DNA from: Rhizobium sp. P32RR-XVIII | GTDB lineage: Bacteria; Pseudomonadota; Alphaproteobacteria; Rhizobiales; Rhizobiaceae | Assembly: GCF_012641395.1 (NCBI RefSeq) | Contig: NZ_JABAIH010000002.1 | Span: 620,001-684,000, forward strand | Direction: 5' to 3' | Length of the DNA stretch: 64,000 bases | In this document: positions 7,988-17,134 of the stretch, piece after piece | How the letters are laid out: every line of letters starts with the position of its first letter | Position numbering within the stretch: position 1 is the stretch's first letter | Notes under the pieces: generated by a model | The model's database searches: none | What the model was told of the DNA's origin: nothing | The model's input: only the letters and a program-made list of their open reading frames with translations | Made by a program: the position numbers and the translations under genes

Positions 7988-9769
7988 ATGAATCGTAAGC
8001 TGGCGACCATCCTCGTAGCCGATGTCGTGGGTTCGACGGCGGCGATGGAACGTGACGAAGAGGCGACCGTCGCACGAATTCATGACTGCCTCAGAGTCGT
8101 CGAGGATGTCGTGGTGCGCCACGACGGCCGGGTGTTCGGAACGGCGGGCGACGCCATTCTGGCTGAATTCGGCAGCCCCGTGAACGCAATCAGATCAGCT
8201 ATCGAGGCACGCTACAGCGTGTCTGCCGTTCCGGGAGCAGCACCCGTCGACATGCGCTTCGGACTGCACATCGCGGATGTTGTGGTTGTCGGAAGCGATC
8301 TTCGCGGCGACGGCGTCAATATTGCAGCGAGGATCCAGGCCTCCGCCAATCCCGGCGCGATAGACGTGTCCGGAGCGCTCTATGATCAGGTCCATCGCGT
8401 GTCGCCTTGCAAGTTCGTGCACGAAGGTGACAGGACGCTCAAGGGTATCTCTGAGCCCATGCGGATCTATCGCGTCGATGCCGTGATGGATCGCCATGTA
8501 TTTCAGGTCGCTCCGACCCGGCTGGATCCGAAGCCCGAAACTCCCGTCCGCGCAAATTCGATCGCCGTTGCCCGGTTTACGGTGGCGCCGGGGGCGGATC
8601 AGGACCAGCTCTATCTGGCGGAAGGCATTACCGATGATCTGACGCTCGAGCTGAGCCGTCTCAAGGGCCTCTTCGTCAGCTCGCGATCCGCTTCCACGGC
8701 CCTGACCACGACCGATCCCCTGGAAATCGGCAAGCTTCTTGGCGTCCGCTACGTCGTCGGCGGCTCTATCCGGAAATCTTCGACGAATATCCGCGTGAAC
8801 ATTTCGCTGACGGAGACGAGCGAAGGCCACGTGATCTGGAGCGAGTCGATTACCCGCCCGTTTCAGGAAATTCTGGATGTGATGGACGATGTGATTGCGC
8901 GCGTGGCGGCGACGGTGTCGGGACGCGTGGAGCAGTCGGAACTCGTGGCGGCGAGGCTCAAGCGGCCGGAAAACATGAGCGCCTACGAGTATTATCTCAG
9001 GGGGCTGGATCACCACCGGCTTGTCGGCGTTTCCGACGATCACATTCGCCAGGCGATGAACTGGTTCGAGAAATCCATGCAGGCAGATCCGGGCTTCGGC
9101 CGGTCCTTCGCCATGCATATCTGTTCATGGAGCAATCTGCCGGACTTCGACATGCTCATGGGCGAGAAGCAGGTGGCACATGCGCTGGAACTCGATCCGA
9201 CCGATCCCGAAGCTCACAGGATCATGGGGTCGATCAAGATGAAGGTTGGCGACTTCACGACATCACACTACCATCACCACAAGGCCTGCGAGCTTGCGCC
9301 CAATGATGCTTACATTATCGGCAGGAGCGCCGCACTCTTCGTCTTCTCGGGTCAACCCGGCAAAGCGCTTGAATTGCTCGACCGGGCGGAGGCTTTGGAT
9401 CCGTTCCTGCCGGTCTGGATCACCGAGGAGCGGGTTGCGGCCCTCTATGTTCTTGAACGGTACGAGGAAATGTTCTGCGTCGCGCGTGCACTGCGTTTCC
9501 AAACCAGGCGGACATTCATCTACCAGATCGCGGCTCAGATGGCTGTCGGCAGAGTTGACGAAGCCCGGAAGCTTGTCGTCCAGGCCATGGCGCTCGATCC
9601 TCATCTGTCGATAGAGTACGTGCGAATCCAGGAAACCTATCAGGACGAAGGTGTGATCGACGCGTTGGTCGCAAGGGTTGGCGGCGCCGGTATTCCAATG
9701 TTTCCCGCCGCCTTGAGCGAAGCCCAAGTCGGCGTTGCCGAAGTTCTATCGGCGGCATCGAAACGTTAA
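7988..9769 (+). CDS. Class III adenylate/guanylate cyclase with TolB-like and TPR domains
   Basis: A 593-residue protein. The N-terminal 180 residues form a class III nucleotide cyclase domain: metal-binding Asp12 in ILVADVVGST and Asp55 in FGTAGDAILAEF, then LRGDGVNIAARIQ. Residues about 195-320 are a TolB-like alpha/beta domain (SIAVARFTVAPG ... YVVGGSIRKS ... VNISLTETSEGHVIWSE), and the remainder is a set of degenerate TPR repeats (LELDPTDPEAH, CELAPNDAYIIG, LDRAEALDPFLP). There is no membrane segment. This fusion is expanded in rhizobia. ATG 7988 is used because the 22 residues before it are atypical. It probably makes cAMP under the control of protein partners bound to the TPRs. Confidence 0.9.
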   Translation: MNRKLATILVADVVGSTAAMERDEEATVARIHDCLRVVEDVVVRHDGRVFGTAGDAILAEFGSPVNAIRSAIEARYSVSAVPGAAPVDMRFGLHIADVVVVGSDLRGDGVNIAARIQASANPGAIDVSGALYDQVHRVSPCKFVHEGDRTLKGISEPMRIYRVDAVMDRHVFQVAPTRLDPKPETPVRANSIAVARFTVAPGADQDQLYLAEGITDDLTLELSRLKGLFVSSRSASTALTTTDPLEIGKLLGVRYVVGGSIRKSSTNIRVNISLTETSEGHVIWSESITRPFQEILDVMDDVIARVAATVSGRVEQSELVAARLKRPENMSAYEYYLRGLDHHRLVGVSDDHIRQAMNWFEKSMQADPGFGRSFAMHICSWSNLPDFDMLMGEKQVAHALELDPTDPEAHRIMGSIKMKVGDFTTSHYHHHKACELAPNDAYIIGRSAALFVFSGQPGKALELLDRAEALDPFLPVWITEERVAALYVLERYEEMFCVARALRFQTRRTFIYQIAAQMAVGRVDEARKLVVQAMALDPHLSIEYVRIQETYQDEGVIDALVARVGGAGIPMFPAALSEAQVGVAEVLSAASKR

Positions 9770-9843
9770 CGTCGCGGCTGATCGATGCCCACGGGTGGCT
9801 CGGCTCGACCAAATCAGCCACTAACTTCACCGATCGCCTGACG

Positions 9844-10110
9844 TCACACCCGGTTGTGAGCGATGCGGCGTTCGATGAGAGCCTGCAACGTTTTGGCTTG
9901 CTGCTCGCTCGCGACCCTGATCGCTTCGAGATTCTCGATGATATTCGCGAAGCCGATCACAATCGCGCCCGATACCAGGACGGGGAGGGCCATGGCGAGG
10001 AAGTAGAGCGAAAAGCCTTGGCTGTTTACCTGCGGGAGCGCCAGCAGCAGTGTGACAACCACAGGGCCGATCAACAGAATCCCACCTACAGCCTTGAGAA
10101 ACTTGTGCAT
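9844..10110 (-). CDS. Small two-span membrane protein with coiled C-terminal tail
   Basis: An 88-residue protein from ATG 10110 (MHKFLKAVGG). Two hydrophobic segments are clear (about 6-27, AVGGILLIGPVVVTLLLALP, and 35-55, LYFLAMALPVLVSGAIVIGF), followed by a charged helical tail (NLEAIRVASEQQAKTLQALIERRI). An upstream start at 10167 would add 19 hydrophilic residues; the ATG at 10110 is chosen since AACAGACAGG gives a weak site before it and the protein begins directly with a membrane insert. Family not recognised. It converges on the cyclase gene. Confidence 0.6.
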   Translation of the reverse strand: MHKFLKAVGGILLIGPVVVTLLLALPQVNSQGFSLYFLAMALPVLVSGAIVIGFANIIENLEAIRVASEQQAKTLQALIERRIAHNRV

Positions 10111-10340
10111 CCTGTCTGTTCCTTGTTCTCCTACTCTCTGGAGAGCATCTGCCCCTGGAGCTGTCACCGGCGCTCCAGAACACCGGCGCGACTATGGGCA
10201 ATCTTGATTCGACGAATTTCGTCCATGCCAGCCCCTTGAGCGAAACGAGGCAAGTGGCTTCATAGCCCGCTCCTCCCGCATAAGAGGCAACCTCGATCTA
10301 AGTTCCGCGGCCGCGCCCTCGGCTCGACCAGCCTACGGTC

Positions 10341-10364
10341 AGAAAAGCCCTGCCGAAGCAGGGC
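10341..10364 (-). terminator. Intrinsic terminator of the MFS gene
   Basis: Read on the minus strand it is GCCCTGC, loop TTCG, GCAGGGC and then TTTTCT: a 7-bp GC stem with a stable UUCG tetraloop and a U-run. This is a textbook Rho-independent terminator about 60 bases past the MFS stop. Confidence 0.85.
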
Positions 10365-10385
10365 AGTATCGCAGTCGGAGAGAAT

Positions 10386-10413
10386 GCGTGCGGGGCATAG
10401 CCGCCCCGCACGC
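10386..10413 (-). terminator. Second strong stem-loop after the MFS gene
   Basis: An 11-bp perfect stem (GCGTGCGGGGC with GCCCCGCACGC) and a six-base loop, starting 12 bases past the MFS stop and upstream of the UUCG terminator. It is followed on the minus strand by ATTCTCTC. It may act as a tandem terminator or protect the mRNA 3' end. Confidence 0.55.
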
Positions 10414-10424
10414 TGGCGAGCTTG

Positions 10425-11753
10425 CTATGGATGGGCTCTAGGCTCAAGCGGTTCCCAGATGCTTATTTGACGGGTCTCCGGCATCAGGAACAGGGCGAGT
10501 ATGAAACAGACGGCAGGGACCGCGATCGGGTAGATCAGCGCGGAGCCGATGCTGCCGGTCGCCGCGAAGGCAGCCGAAGTGACGAACGGCACCAACCCAC
10601 CGCCCCAGCCGTTGCCGATGTGATACGGTACTGATACCGACGTGTATCGGATCCTGCCCGGGAAATATTCCGCCAGGAACGCCCCGACCGGCCCATAGAC
10701 CATCCCGACATAGCAAACGAGGATGAAGATGATGAAGATCGCGACCGGATAGTTGATGGCGCCGGGCTGCGTGACTGTGCCCAGCCACAAATACAGCGGA
10801 TAGTACGTGAGCGCGGCAAGCAGCATGCCTCCCAGGATCACGGGCTTGCGGCCAATATGATCGGACAGCCAGCCAAAGAAGATCAAGCTCGGCGTTGCGA
10901 GAAGCAGCGCGGCTCCGACGATGTAGGACGAGGTCAGCGCGTCCACCTTGGAGACCTGCTGCAGGAAGTACAGCGCCCAGAACTGGCCGCTGTACCAGAC
11001 CACGCCTTGCCCGATCAGCACGATGGTAGCGATGCCGACGTATTTCATGTTGGAGCTGAGGAAGGCTTCCTTCCAGGGATTTCGGGTCATCTGGCCCCGC
11101 GCCTTGATGTCCTGGAAGATCGGTGTCTCCTGGAGCTGGAGCCGGATGTAGATTGCGATGGCTACCAGCAGGAAGGACACCAGGAACGGTACGCGCCACG
11201 CCCACAGGTCGAAAACTTCATTGCCGAAATAGGTGCGCGTCGCGATGATTACGGCCAGCGATACCACGATCCCGAGGGTGGGAGAGGTCTGAAGCCAGCC
11301 GGTATAGTAGCCGCGGCTCTCGTCCGGGACGTGTTCGGCCACGTAGGTAATGGCGCCGCCATACTCGCCGCCCAGGCAGAGGCCCTGGATCATCCGCAAG
11401 CCGAAGAGGATGAAGGCAGCGGCCAGACCGATCGACTGATAGGTCGGAATCAGGCCGATCGCGCCCGTGCCCAATCCCATTCCGCTGAGCGTGATGAGGA
11501 AAGTATATTTGCGGCCGACCCGGTCGCCCATCCAGCCGAAGAGGAATGCCCCCAGCGGACGGATCAGGAAACCTGCGGTGAACAGCGCAATCGTGCTCAA
11601 CAGAGCTGCAACGGGGTGGGATTGCTCAAAGAACTTGACCGACAGAACGGCCGCCAAGCTCCCGAAGATATAGAAGTCGTACCATTCGATGATGTTTCCA
11701 ACCGACGCGGCAACGATCACGCGGCGGAAATCCCTGGGGACTTGAATAGCCAT
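10425..11753 (-). CDS. MFS transporter, metabolite:H+ symporter (MHS) type
   Basis: A 442-residue, 12-span inner-membrane carrier. The N-terminus RRVIVAASVGNIIEWYDFYIFG is the hallmark of the MHS family (KgtP, ProP, ShiA, citrate and terephthalate carriers), and GWMGDRVGRKYTF and GWLSDHIGRKPV are the loop 2-3 and 8-9 signatures. RLIQG-like GLRMIQGLCLGGEYGG is also standard. Substrates of the family are organic acids or osmolytes; none can be assigned. The ATG at 11753 is chosen because GGAGGAG precedes it; the in-frame start 17 codons earlier lacks a site. Two hairpins follow the stop. Confidence 0.93.
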   Translation of the reverse strand: MAIQVPRDFRRVIVAASVGNIIEWYDFYIFGSLAAVLSVKFFEQSHPVAALLSTIALFTAGFLIRPLGAFLFGWMGDRVGRKYTFLITLSGMGLGTGAIGLIPTYQSIGLAAAFILFGLRMIQGLCLGGEYGGAITYVAEHVPDESRGYYTGWLQTSPTLGIVVSLAVIIATRTYFGNEVFDLWAWRVPFLVSFLLVAIAIYIRLQLQETPIFQDIKARGQMTRNPWKEAFLSSNMKYVGIATIVLIGQGVVWYSGQFWALYFLQQVSKVDALTSSYIVGAALLLATPSLIFFGWLSDHIGRKPVILGGMLLAALTYYPLYLWLGTVTQPGAINYPVAIFIIFILVCYVGMVYGPVGAFLAEYFPGRIRYTSVSVPYHIGNGWGGGLVPFVTSAAFAATGSIGSALIYPIAVPAVCFILALFLMPETRQISIWEPLEPRAHP

Positions 11754-11933
11754 GGTTTTCTCCTCCCAGCTCAAGTCAATTCCCAAATGCCAACATTTTA
11801 ACACGAAAATTGCTGGATCAAAACCGGAACGCGATTTCGCGATCTTCTGGCAAGGTGACGCCAGATCAATGACGTGCCGTGATTTCGAACGGTCCGCCGC
11901 TGCTAGAAACGGGCGCGCAAAAAACCAGCCGCG

Positions 11934-13028
11934 TCAGCGCATAAGACCCGCTGAGCGCAGGGCTCTTTCGATCACCGCTTGAATGTTTCCTGCCCGATCT
12001 GGCTGTGGTTGGCTGGCTGCAAGCTCTGGACTGGCGGGCTTGGCATAATGGGGTCTTTCCCGCCGACGTTCAAACGATGGGGTCAGGCCCCACGAGCGCG
12101 CGATATGGAGGGTAGAGGAAATTCCTACGTCCAGCATGTATGGCGCCGCGTTTCCGTAGCCCGAGGCGACGTCGAGCGGTGTCCCGTGGTCCATGCCCTC
12201 CACGACATAGAGATCGATCGCGTCCCTGCCGGACCTATCTTGCCAGATAAGCCTTTGATGCCCGTCGACCGTCTCGACCGATGTCGGAGAGGGTGGAACG
12301 CCGTGGACGCCACTCCATTGAGCGATGATGGCATGGGCGTTTGCCTCCACGACGGTCCTGTCGCGCGTACCATGCCAGACCGATATCGCCGGCCAGGGCC
12401 CACGATGCGGCGAGGCGCCGGACAGCCGTTTCCGCAACTCGTCCGCATTGGGAATGCCGTGTCCGCGCATGCGATCGAAGGCCTCCGGTACGGAGGTAGC
12501 GGAGGCGTAGGGAAGACCGGCGATGACCGCCCCGCCGGCGAAGACCTCGGGATAGGCACAGAGCGCGGCATTCGCCATCGCACCACCCGCCGAGAGCCCC
12601 GTGACGTAAATCCGGCGACGGTCGATGCCGTGTTCGGCAATCATCGTCTCCACCATCTGACGGATCGAAAAGACCTCGCCCTGGCCCCGGCGGATGTCGG
12701 TCAGGTTGAACCAGTTGAAGCACAGGTTGGGATTGTTGGCGTGCACCTGCTCGGGATAGAGGACCGCGAAGCCGAAGTCATCGGCGAGCTTCGACCAGCC
12801 GGATGCGTGATCATATCCGGCGGCGTTCTGTGTACATCCGTGCAGGACCACGACCAATGCCGGTGGCTCGTTCAGGCCTTCCGGGACATGGTACCAAGCT
12901 TTCAACGCCCCGGGATTTGCACCGAAGCGCTGGAGTCGAGACAGCTTCGATGGTGGCGCGAGGGTGTGGTTGCTCTTAGCTGTATGAAATCTTGCAAGCC
13001 GCTCGAGCGTATCGGAAAGGGAACGCAT
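11934..13028 (-). CDS. PHB depolymerase-family extracellular-type esterase
   Basis: A 364-residue alpha/beta hydrolase of the poly(3-hydroxybutyrate) depolymerase/feruloyl esterase family. The oxyanion-hole motif LHGC (62-65) is followed by the nucleophile elbow GLSAG (Ser146), Asp223 (HGTRDRTV) and His281 (EGMDHGTP). No clear signal peptide follows the chosen ATG (13028), which has GGAGG upstream; the frame extends 26 codons further without a site. Family members with this layout hydrolyse short PHB, p-nitrophenyl esters or feruloyl esters, and rhizobial copies are often intracellular. It may act on an ester carbon source or on storage polymer. Confidence 0.88.
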   Translation of the reverse strand: MRSLSDTLERLARFHTAKSNHTLAPPSKLSRLQRFGANPGALKAWYHVPEGLNEPPALVVVLHGCTQNAAGYDHASGWSKLADDFGFAVLYPEQVHANNPNLCFNWFNLTDIRRGQGEVFSIRQMVETMIAEHGIDRRRIYVTGLSAGGAMANAALCAYPEVFAGGAVIAGLPYASATSVPEAFDRMRGHGIPNADELRKRLSGASPHRGPWPAISVWHGTRDRTVVEANAHAIIAQWSGVHGVPPSPTSVETVDGHQRLIWQDRSGRDAIDLYVVEGMDHGTPLDVASGYGNAAPYMLDVGISSTLHIARSWGLTPSFERRRERPHYAKPASPELAASQPQPDRAGNIQAVIERALRSAGLMR

Positions 13029-13194
13029 GTCGCCTCCTGGCCCTGTCGCCGGATGGCGATGACGGATACAACGCGGCAGATCGCCTTTGGTTGCTGCACT
13101 GCACAATAATCTAATTCGACTGTCCTGTCGTTTAGAAATGATGTGTTCGTGCCAATTTCATGGGTCTCGCCAAGCGCGCGACCATCCAGTGCCG

Positions 13195-13836
13195 CTAGCC
13201 CTCGAAATATTCGGCCATCGCGCCTATGAGCACGACAGCGGAAGCCGCGCCCGGATCCATGTGGCCGATCGATCTCTCGCCAAGCCGCGATGACCGGCCT
13301 TTGGTGGCGACCATCGCCTTGGTGTCCTCCGCGCCTTTCGTGGCCGCTTGCAAGGCAGCGCCAAGGCATTCGGACCATCCGGCGCCAGCCGCTCGTGCCG
13401 CGTGGCAGGCTTGAGCAGCCGGTATCCAGGCATCGATCATCGTTTTTTCGCCAAGCTCGGCCTTGCCGCGATCCTGGATACCCTTCGCCATGGCGATGAA
13501 AGCTTCGACGAGATCATCATCGGAGAGAACGCCTTTTCCCTTTACCGCAGCGCCGGCCCGCATGAAGGCGGTGGCGTAGAGCGGGCCCGAGGATGCGCCG
13601 ACAGCGTTGAGAAAGGCCTTTGCCGCAGTGTTGAAGACGGCCGAGGGTTCGTTCGATCCTGCCTCCAGAGCGGCAACCGCCTTGGACGCTGCCGAAAAGC
13701 CGAGCTCCATTGCGATACCATGATCGGCGTCTCCGATAACGCCATCAAGTTCGCAGAGCCGGTCTTTCTCCTTCGCCATGGCGTTTGCGATGGCCGCAAA
13801 CATCCGCTGTAGCGTTTCGACGTTGATCTCAGTCAT
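13195..13836 (-). CDS. dhaL: DhaL-like ketose kinase, nucleotide-binding subunit
   Basis: A 213-residue subunit of a dihydroxyacetone-type kinase. Asp31, Asp36 and Asp38 in LDGVIGDADHG correspond to the magnesium/nucleotide-binding aspartates of DhaL, and GASSGPLYATAFMRAG and DPGAASAVVLIGAM are family signatures. The ATG at 13836 lies 2 bases after the dhaK stop, so the pair is coupled. No dhaM or dhaR is present, so the phosphoryl donor is probably ATP bound in DhaL rather than the PTS, but this cannot be proven from sequence. Next to tpiA2/rpiB of the erythritol pathway, a role as an erythrulose kinase is as likely as dihydroxyacetone kinase. Confidence 0.9.
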   Translation of the reverse strand: MTEINVETLQRMFAAIANAMAKEKDRLCELDGVIGDADHGIAMELGFSAASKAVAALEAGSNEPSAVFNTAAKAFLNAVGASSGPLYATAFMRAGAAVKGKGVLSDDDLVEAFIAMAKGIQDRGKAELGEKTMIDAWIPAAQACHAARAAGAGWSECLGAALQAATKGAEDTKAMVATKGRSSRLGERSIGHMDPGAASAVVLIGAMAEYFEG

Positions 13837-13838
13837 GG

Positions 13839-14849
13839 TTATTTGCCCGCCCGGAACATGGCGCAGTCGCATGGATGGTCGATCAGGCGCTGCAGTTCAT
13901 CATCGAGATGCATCAACGTGATCGACGCACCCGCCATTTCAAGGGAGGTGCAGTAGTTGCCAACGAGCGATGAATGGATCACGAGGCCGGCGTCATCCAG
14001 CCGCGTCTTGACGCGGCGCATCATAATGTAGAGTTCCATCAGTGGCGTGGAGCCAAGCGAATTGACGAGTACAGCGACCCGATCGCCCCTCGCGGCATTC
14101 ATTTCACCGAGAATCCTGTCCAGCAATTCGTCGGTGACTTCGTTGGCAGTTCGTAATGAACCGCGCATGACGCCGGGCTCTCCATGGATGCCCATGCCGA
14201 TTTCCATCTCGTCCTCGCCGATCTGGAAGTTTGGCTTGAGGGTCTGCGGCAACGAGCATGGGGAGAGAGCGACGCCCATGGTGTAGGTGCGCGCATTCGC
14301 CCAACGCGCGATGCGCTCGACCTCATCGAAGGAATACATGAGATCGCAGGCGGCACCGGCCGACTTGAAGATGAAGACGTTTCCAGCAACGCCACGGCGC
14401 TTTTCCCGCTGATCGGCGGGGGCGGACGCCACGTCGTCGGTGGTGAGCACGGTGCGAACCTCGATATCGTCCATGGCGAGCATTTCTGCCGCCATATCGA
14501 AATTCATGACGTCGCCGGCGTAGTTCCCATACATGAAGAGAACGCCGGCGCCGCCACTAGCCGCGTTTGCGCAGGCCACGATCGGATCGGGAGGCGGGGA
14601 GGCGAAGACATTGCCGATGGCAGCGGCGTCGGCGAGACCCTTCCCGACGAAACCCAGGAAGGTGGGCTCGTGGCCCGAGCCGCCGCCGATGACCAGACCG
14701 ACCTTGCCTTGGCGTGGTCCGTGCCGCGCCACGATTGCTCGCGGCATTCCGTCGACGGCATAGAGATGGTCCGGATGTGCCGCCAGAATGCCTTCCAGCA
14801 TCTCGTCGACGGCATCGGCGCCTGCGTTGATGAGCTTCTTCGTCTTCAC
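13839..14849 (-). CDS. dhaK: DhaK-like ketose kinase, substrate-binding subunit
   Basis: A 336-residue DhaK subunit. The glycine-rich GGGSGHEP (55-62) carries substrate-contact residues, and His222 in GMGIHGEPG is the histidine that binds the ketone carbonyl covalently as a hemiaminal. GNYAGDVMNFDMA and LVNSLGSTPLMELY are typical. In M. smegmatis, DhaK-type kinases phosphorylate D- or L-erythrulose and work with TpiA- and RpiB-type isomerases (Huang et al. 2015), exactly the genes that follow here. This cluster may thus funnel free erythrulose (or dihydroxyacetone) into the tetrose-phosphate pathway. Length is normal. It starts 202 bases downstream of the rpiB stop. Confidence 0.92.
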   Translation of the reverse strand: MKTKKLINAGADAVDEMLEGILAAHPDHLYAVDGMPRAIVARHGPRQGKVGLVIGGGSGHEPTFLGFVGKGLADAAAIGNVFASPPPDPIVACANAASGGAGVLFMYGNYAGDVMNFDMAAEMLAMDDIEVRTVLTTDDVASAPADQREKRRGVAGNVFIFKSAGAACDLMYSFDEVERIARWANARTYTMGVALSPCSLPQTLKPNFQIGEDEMEIGMGIHGEPGVMRGSLRTANEVTDELLDRILGEMNAARGDRVAVLVNSLGSTPLMELYIMMRRVKTRLDDAGLVIHSSLVGNYCTSLEMAGASITLMHLDDELQRLIDHPCDCAMFRAGK

Positions 14850-15051
14850 GCCATCCTCCCGTTGTGTGCTGACAGGACTACATGCCCGCCTCCACGAGCA
14901 ATATCAATCCGTGACCGTGAACGACACACCCGCGAGCAGATCGTGAACGTCAATTTGACCGGCCAAGGACCTTGCTCAAAATGACGTCGCCGCCTTCCCG
15001 CGGGCGTCCTCTCACGAGATGAGATTATGCCGTTTGGCCTTCGTCTCAAGC

Positions 15052-15507
15052 TCAGCGCGCGTTGTACTTCGCGTCGAGCTCGTCCATCGCCTTGACGTTG
15101 CCGGCTGAGCGACCGTTTTCGTCAAAGGTCCGGGCGAGGAAGGCATCGGCGATCGACTTGGCGAGCTCCGGTCCGATGACGCGCGAGCCCATCGTGATGA
15201 TCTGCGCGTTGTTGGAGAGTGCCGCACGTTCGGCCGAATAGGTGTCATGCGTCAGCGCGGCGCGGATCCCCGGAACCTTGTTGGCCGAGATGCAGACACC
15301 GATGCCGGTGCCGCAGACGAGGATCGCCTTGTCGTAGGTGCCGTCGATGACGCCCGAGGCGACGCGGTCGGAGAGATTGGCATAGAAGGGATCGGGACCG
15401 GTGCTCGTGCGCGAGACTTCGTGCACCTCGTAGCGGTCCTTCAGGTGATCGGCGAGAACCTTGGCCAGGCCTTCACCGGCGCTGTCTCCTGCGATGGCAA
15501 GTTTCAT
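15052..15507 (-). CDS. rpiB: RpiB/EryI-type D-erythrulose 4-phosphate isomerase
   Basis: A 151-residue LacA/RpiB-family protein. Cys65 ([16 protein letters not shown]) is the catalytic base and His87 ([10 protein letters not shown]) the ring-opening histidine region. The N-terminal GDSAGEGLA differs from the SDHAG-type motif of ribose 5-phosphate isomerase B, which fits altered specificity. In Brucella, the orthologue (renamed EryI) interconverts D-erythrulose 4-phosphate and D-erythrose 4-phosphate, the last step of erythritol breakdown (Barbier et al. 2014). It follows tpiA2 by 10 bases with the same direction, matching the eryH-eryI order. Confidence 0.92.
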   Translation of the reverse strand: MKLAIAGDSAGEGLAKVLADHLKDRYEVHEVSRTSTGPDPFYANLSDRVASGVIDGTYDKAILVCGTGIGVCISANKVPGIRAALTHDTYSAERAALSNNAQIITMGSRVIGPELAKSIADAFLARTFDENGRSAGNVKAMDELDAKYNAR

Positions 15508-15517
15508 GTTTTTCTCC

Positions 15518-16288
15518 TTAGAGTTTGGCGGCGCATTTGCTCAGGATGTCGAGATAACCTTCGACATTCCAGGCGGAACGGCCGATGAAAAGCCCGTCGA
15601 TATGCGGGCTCGAAATCAGTTCTTCGCAGTTCTGCGGATTGACCGACCCGCCGTAGAGGCAGGGGATCTTGCGGCCGAGCACCTCTTCGGCAACGGCGAT
15701 GATTTCGGCCTGGCGCGCGTCGGCATAGTCGGCGGTTGCCGGAATGCCGTTTTCGCCGATTGCCCAGACCGGCTCGTAGGCGAGCAGGATCTCAGCCGAC
15801 TTCTGGTCGCCGGACAGTTTGGAAAGCGCACCGCGCACCTGTGTTGCGAGGATGTCCGCTGCCTTTCCGCTCTCGCGATCGGAGAGCGTCTCGCCGATGC
15901 AGATCAGCGGGATAAGTCCGTGGCGGACGGCGGCTTCCGTCTTGAGACCTACCGTTTCATCGGTCTCGCCGAAATGTTCGCGACGCTCCGAGTGGCCGAG
16001 TTCGACGATGTCGAGATTGCAATCCTTGAGCATCAGGGGCGAAATCTCACCCGTCCAGGCGCCTTGATCTGCCCAGTGCATGTTCTGCGCGCCAACCTTC
16101 ACGGAGGTCTCTGCGAGCATCGACTTGACTTCGCGCACGGCGGTGAAGGGCGGAATGACGAAGCGCTGGATGCGCGGATCGCGCGCCGCATCGGCGGCCT
16201 CGAGGCCACGCGCAAAGTGCTGCGCTTCCGCAAGCGTCTTGTTCATCTTCCAACTGGTGCCAATCCAGAAGCGCGGCTTTTCGGTCAT
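15518..16288 (-). CDS. tpiA2: TpiA2/EryH triose-phosphate-isomerase-like D-3-tetrulose-4-phosphate isomerase
   Basis: A 256-residue TIM. Lys14 (SWKMNK), His99 (LGHSERR) and Glu172 (AYEPVWAIG) are the catalytic residues of triose-phosphate isomerase. The asparagine that normally precedes the WK motif (GNWK) is Ser12 here, one sign that this is not the housekeeping enzyme. Family knowledge: in Brucella TpiA2/EryH converts D-3-tetrulose 4-phosphate to D-erythrulose 4-phosphate. The start overlaps the deoR stop by 4 bases, so expression is coupled to the regulator. RpiB follows immediately. Confidence 0.92.
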   Translation of the reverse strand: MTEKPRFWIGTSWKMNKTLAEAQHFARGLEAADAARDPRIQRFVIPPFTAVREVKSMLAETSVKVGAQNMHWADQGAWTGEISPLMLKDCNLDIVELGHSERREHFGETDETVGLKTEAAVRHGLIPLICIGETLSDRESGKAADILATQVRGALSKLSGDQKSAEILLAYEPVWAIGENGIPATADYADARQAEIIAVAEEVLGRKIPCLYGGSVNPQNCEELISSPHIDGLFIGRSAWNVEGYLDILSKCAAKL

Positions 16289-17061
16289 GTCGGATCCTGC
16301 GTTGATGCGATGGTGAGCCTGATGCCCGCCTGTTCGAATTCCTCAAGAGTTGCGGCGTCGGGCGCGCTGTCGGTAATCACGGCATCGAAATCCGCCAGAT
16401 CCGCCATAACGTGGAGGGCGGTGTGACCGATGCGTTCATGGTTGACGAGCAGGCAGGTCTTGGTTGCCGAGGAAATCATCGCGCGCTTGGCGCGCACGAC
16501 GTTGTCATCCATGTGGTAGGCGAGCCTGCCCGAAACCGCCGGGGTCGAAATGAAAGCAATATCGGCTCTGAGGCGGAAAAGCGCTTCTTCCGTCACCACG
16601 CCGAGAAAGGCGTTGAACTTTGCCGAATAGATGCCGCCGAGCGCAATGAGGGTAATGCCGCTTTCACCCTTCAGCCTCTCCATGATCGCGGCGTTGTATG
16701 TGATCAGCGTCAATGGCCGCTTCTGCAGCAGCATTTCACCCAGAACAGCGGCCATCGACCCGTCATTGACCATCACCGTCATGCCGGGCTCGACAAGCTC
16801 GAGCGCACGTTGCGCCATGGTCAGCTTCGCTTCATGTCCCTGGCGCTCGCGAATACGGAAATCGCTTTCGAACTGCGTGCCGGCATCTATCGTCGCGCCG
16901 CCTCGAACCTTGCGCAGGACACCCGCCTGTTCGAGATCGTCGAGGTCGCGGTGGATGGTCATTTTGGAAACGGTGAAGCGATCCGCAAGATCCTCGAGGT
17001 CTACGGTCTTGTTCTCGACGAGCAGATTTATGATTGATTGCTGCCGCTCTTCTCGCTTCAT
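16285..17061 (-). CDS. DeoR-family regulator of the erythritol isomerase genes
   Basis: A 258-residue DeoR regulator: an N-terminal winged HTH (SIINLLVENKTVDLEDLADRF, SKMTIHRDLDDLEQAG, residues about 8-50) followed by the DeoRC sugar-phosphate-binding domain (NDGSMAAVLGEML, ALGGIYSAKFNAFLG, ADIAFISTPAVS). Its stop overlaps tpiA2 (ATGA). DeoR regulators of this locus are found in R. leguminosarum and Brucella ery clusters; a phosphorylated tetrulose is a likely effector. The 73-base gap to eryD holds an AT-rich stretch that could carry its promoter. Confidence 0.9.
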   Translation of the reverse strand: MKREERQQSIINLLVENKTVDLEDLADRFTVSKMTIHRDLDDLEQAGVLRKVRGGATIDAGTQFESDFRIRERQGHEAKLTMAQRALELVEPGMTVMVNDGSMAAVLGEMLLQKRPLTLITYNAAIMERLKGESGITLIALGGIYSAKFNAFLGVVTEEALFRLRADIAFISTPAVSGRLAYHMDDNVVRAKRAMISSATKTCLLVNHERIGHTALHVMADLADFDAVITDSAPDAATLEEFEQAGIRLTIASTQDPT

Positions 17062-17134
17062 CGCATGCTCAACCTGTTTGCTCTAAAATAACAGAAAATA
17101 CGCACAAGACAACACAAAGAGTGTGAAATTGTTT

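Larger units (their letters stand above)
10111..10424. other. Intergenic stretch with two strong hairpins
   Basis: No gene is visible. The right half holds two stem-loops (10341-10364 and 10386-10413) just past the stop of the minus-strand MFS gene. The left half should hold the promoter of the small membrane protein, but no clear elements can be named. Confidence 0.6.
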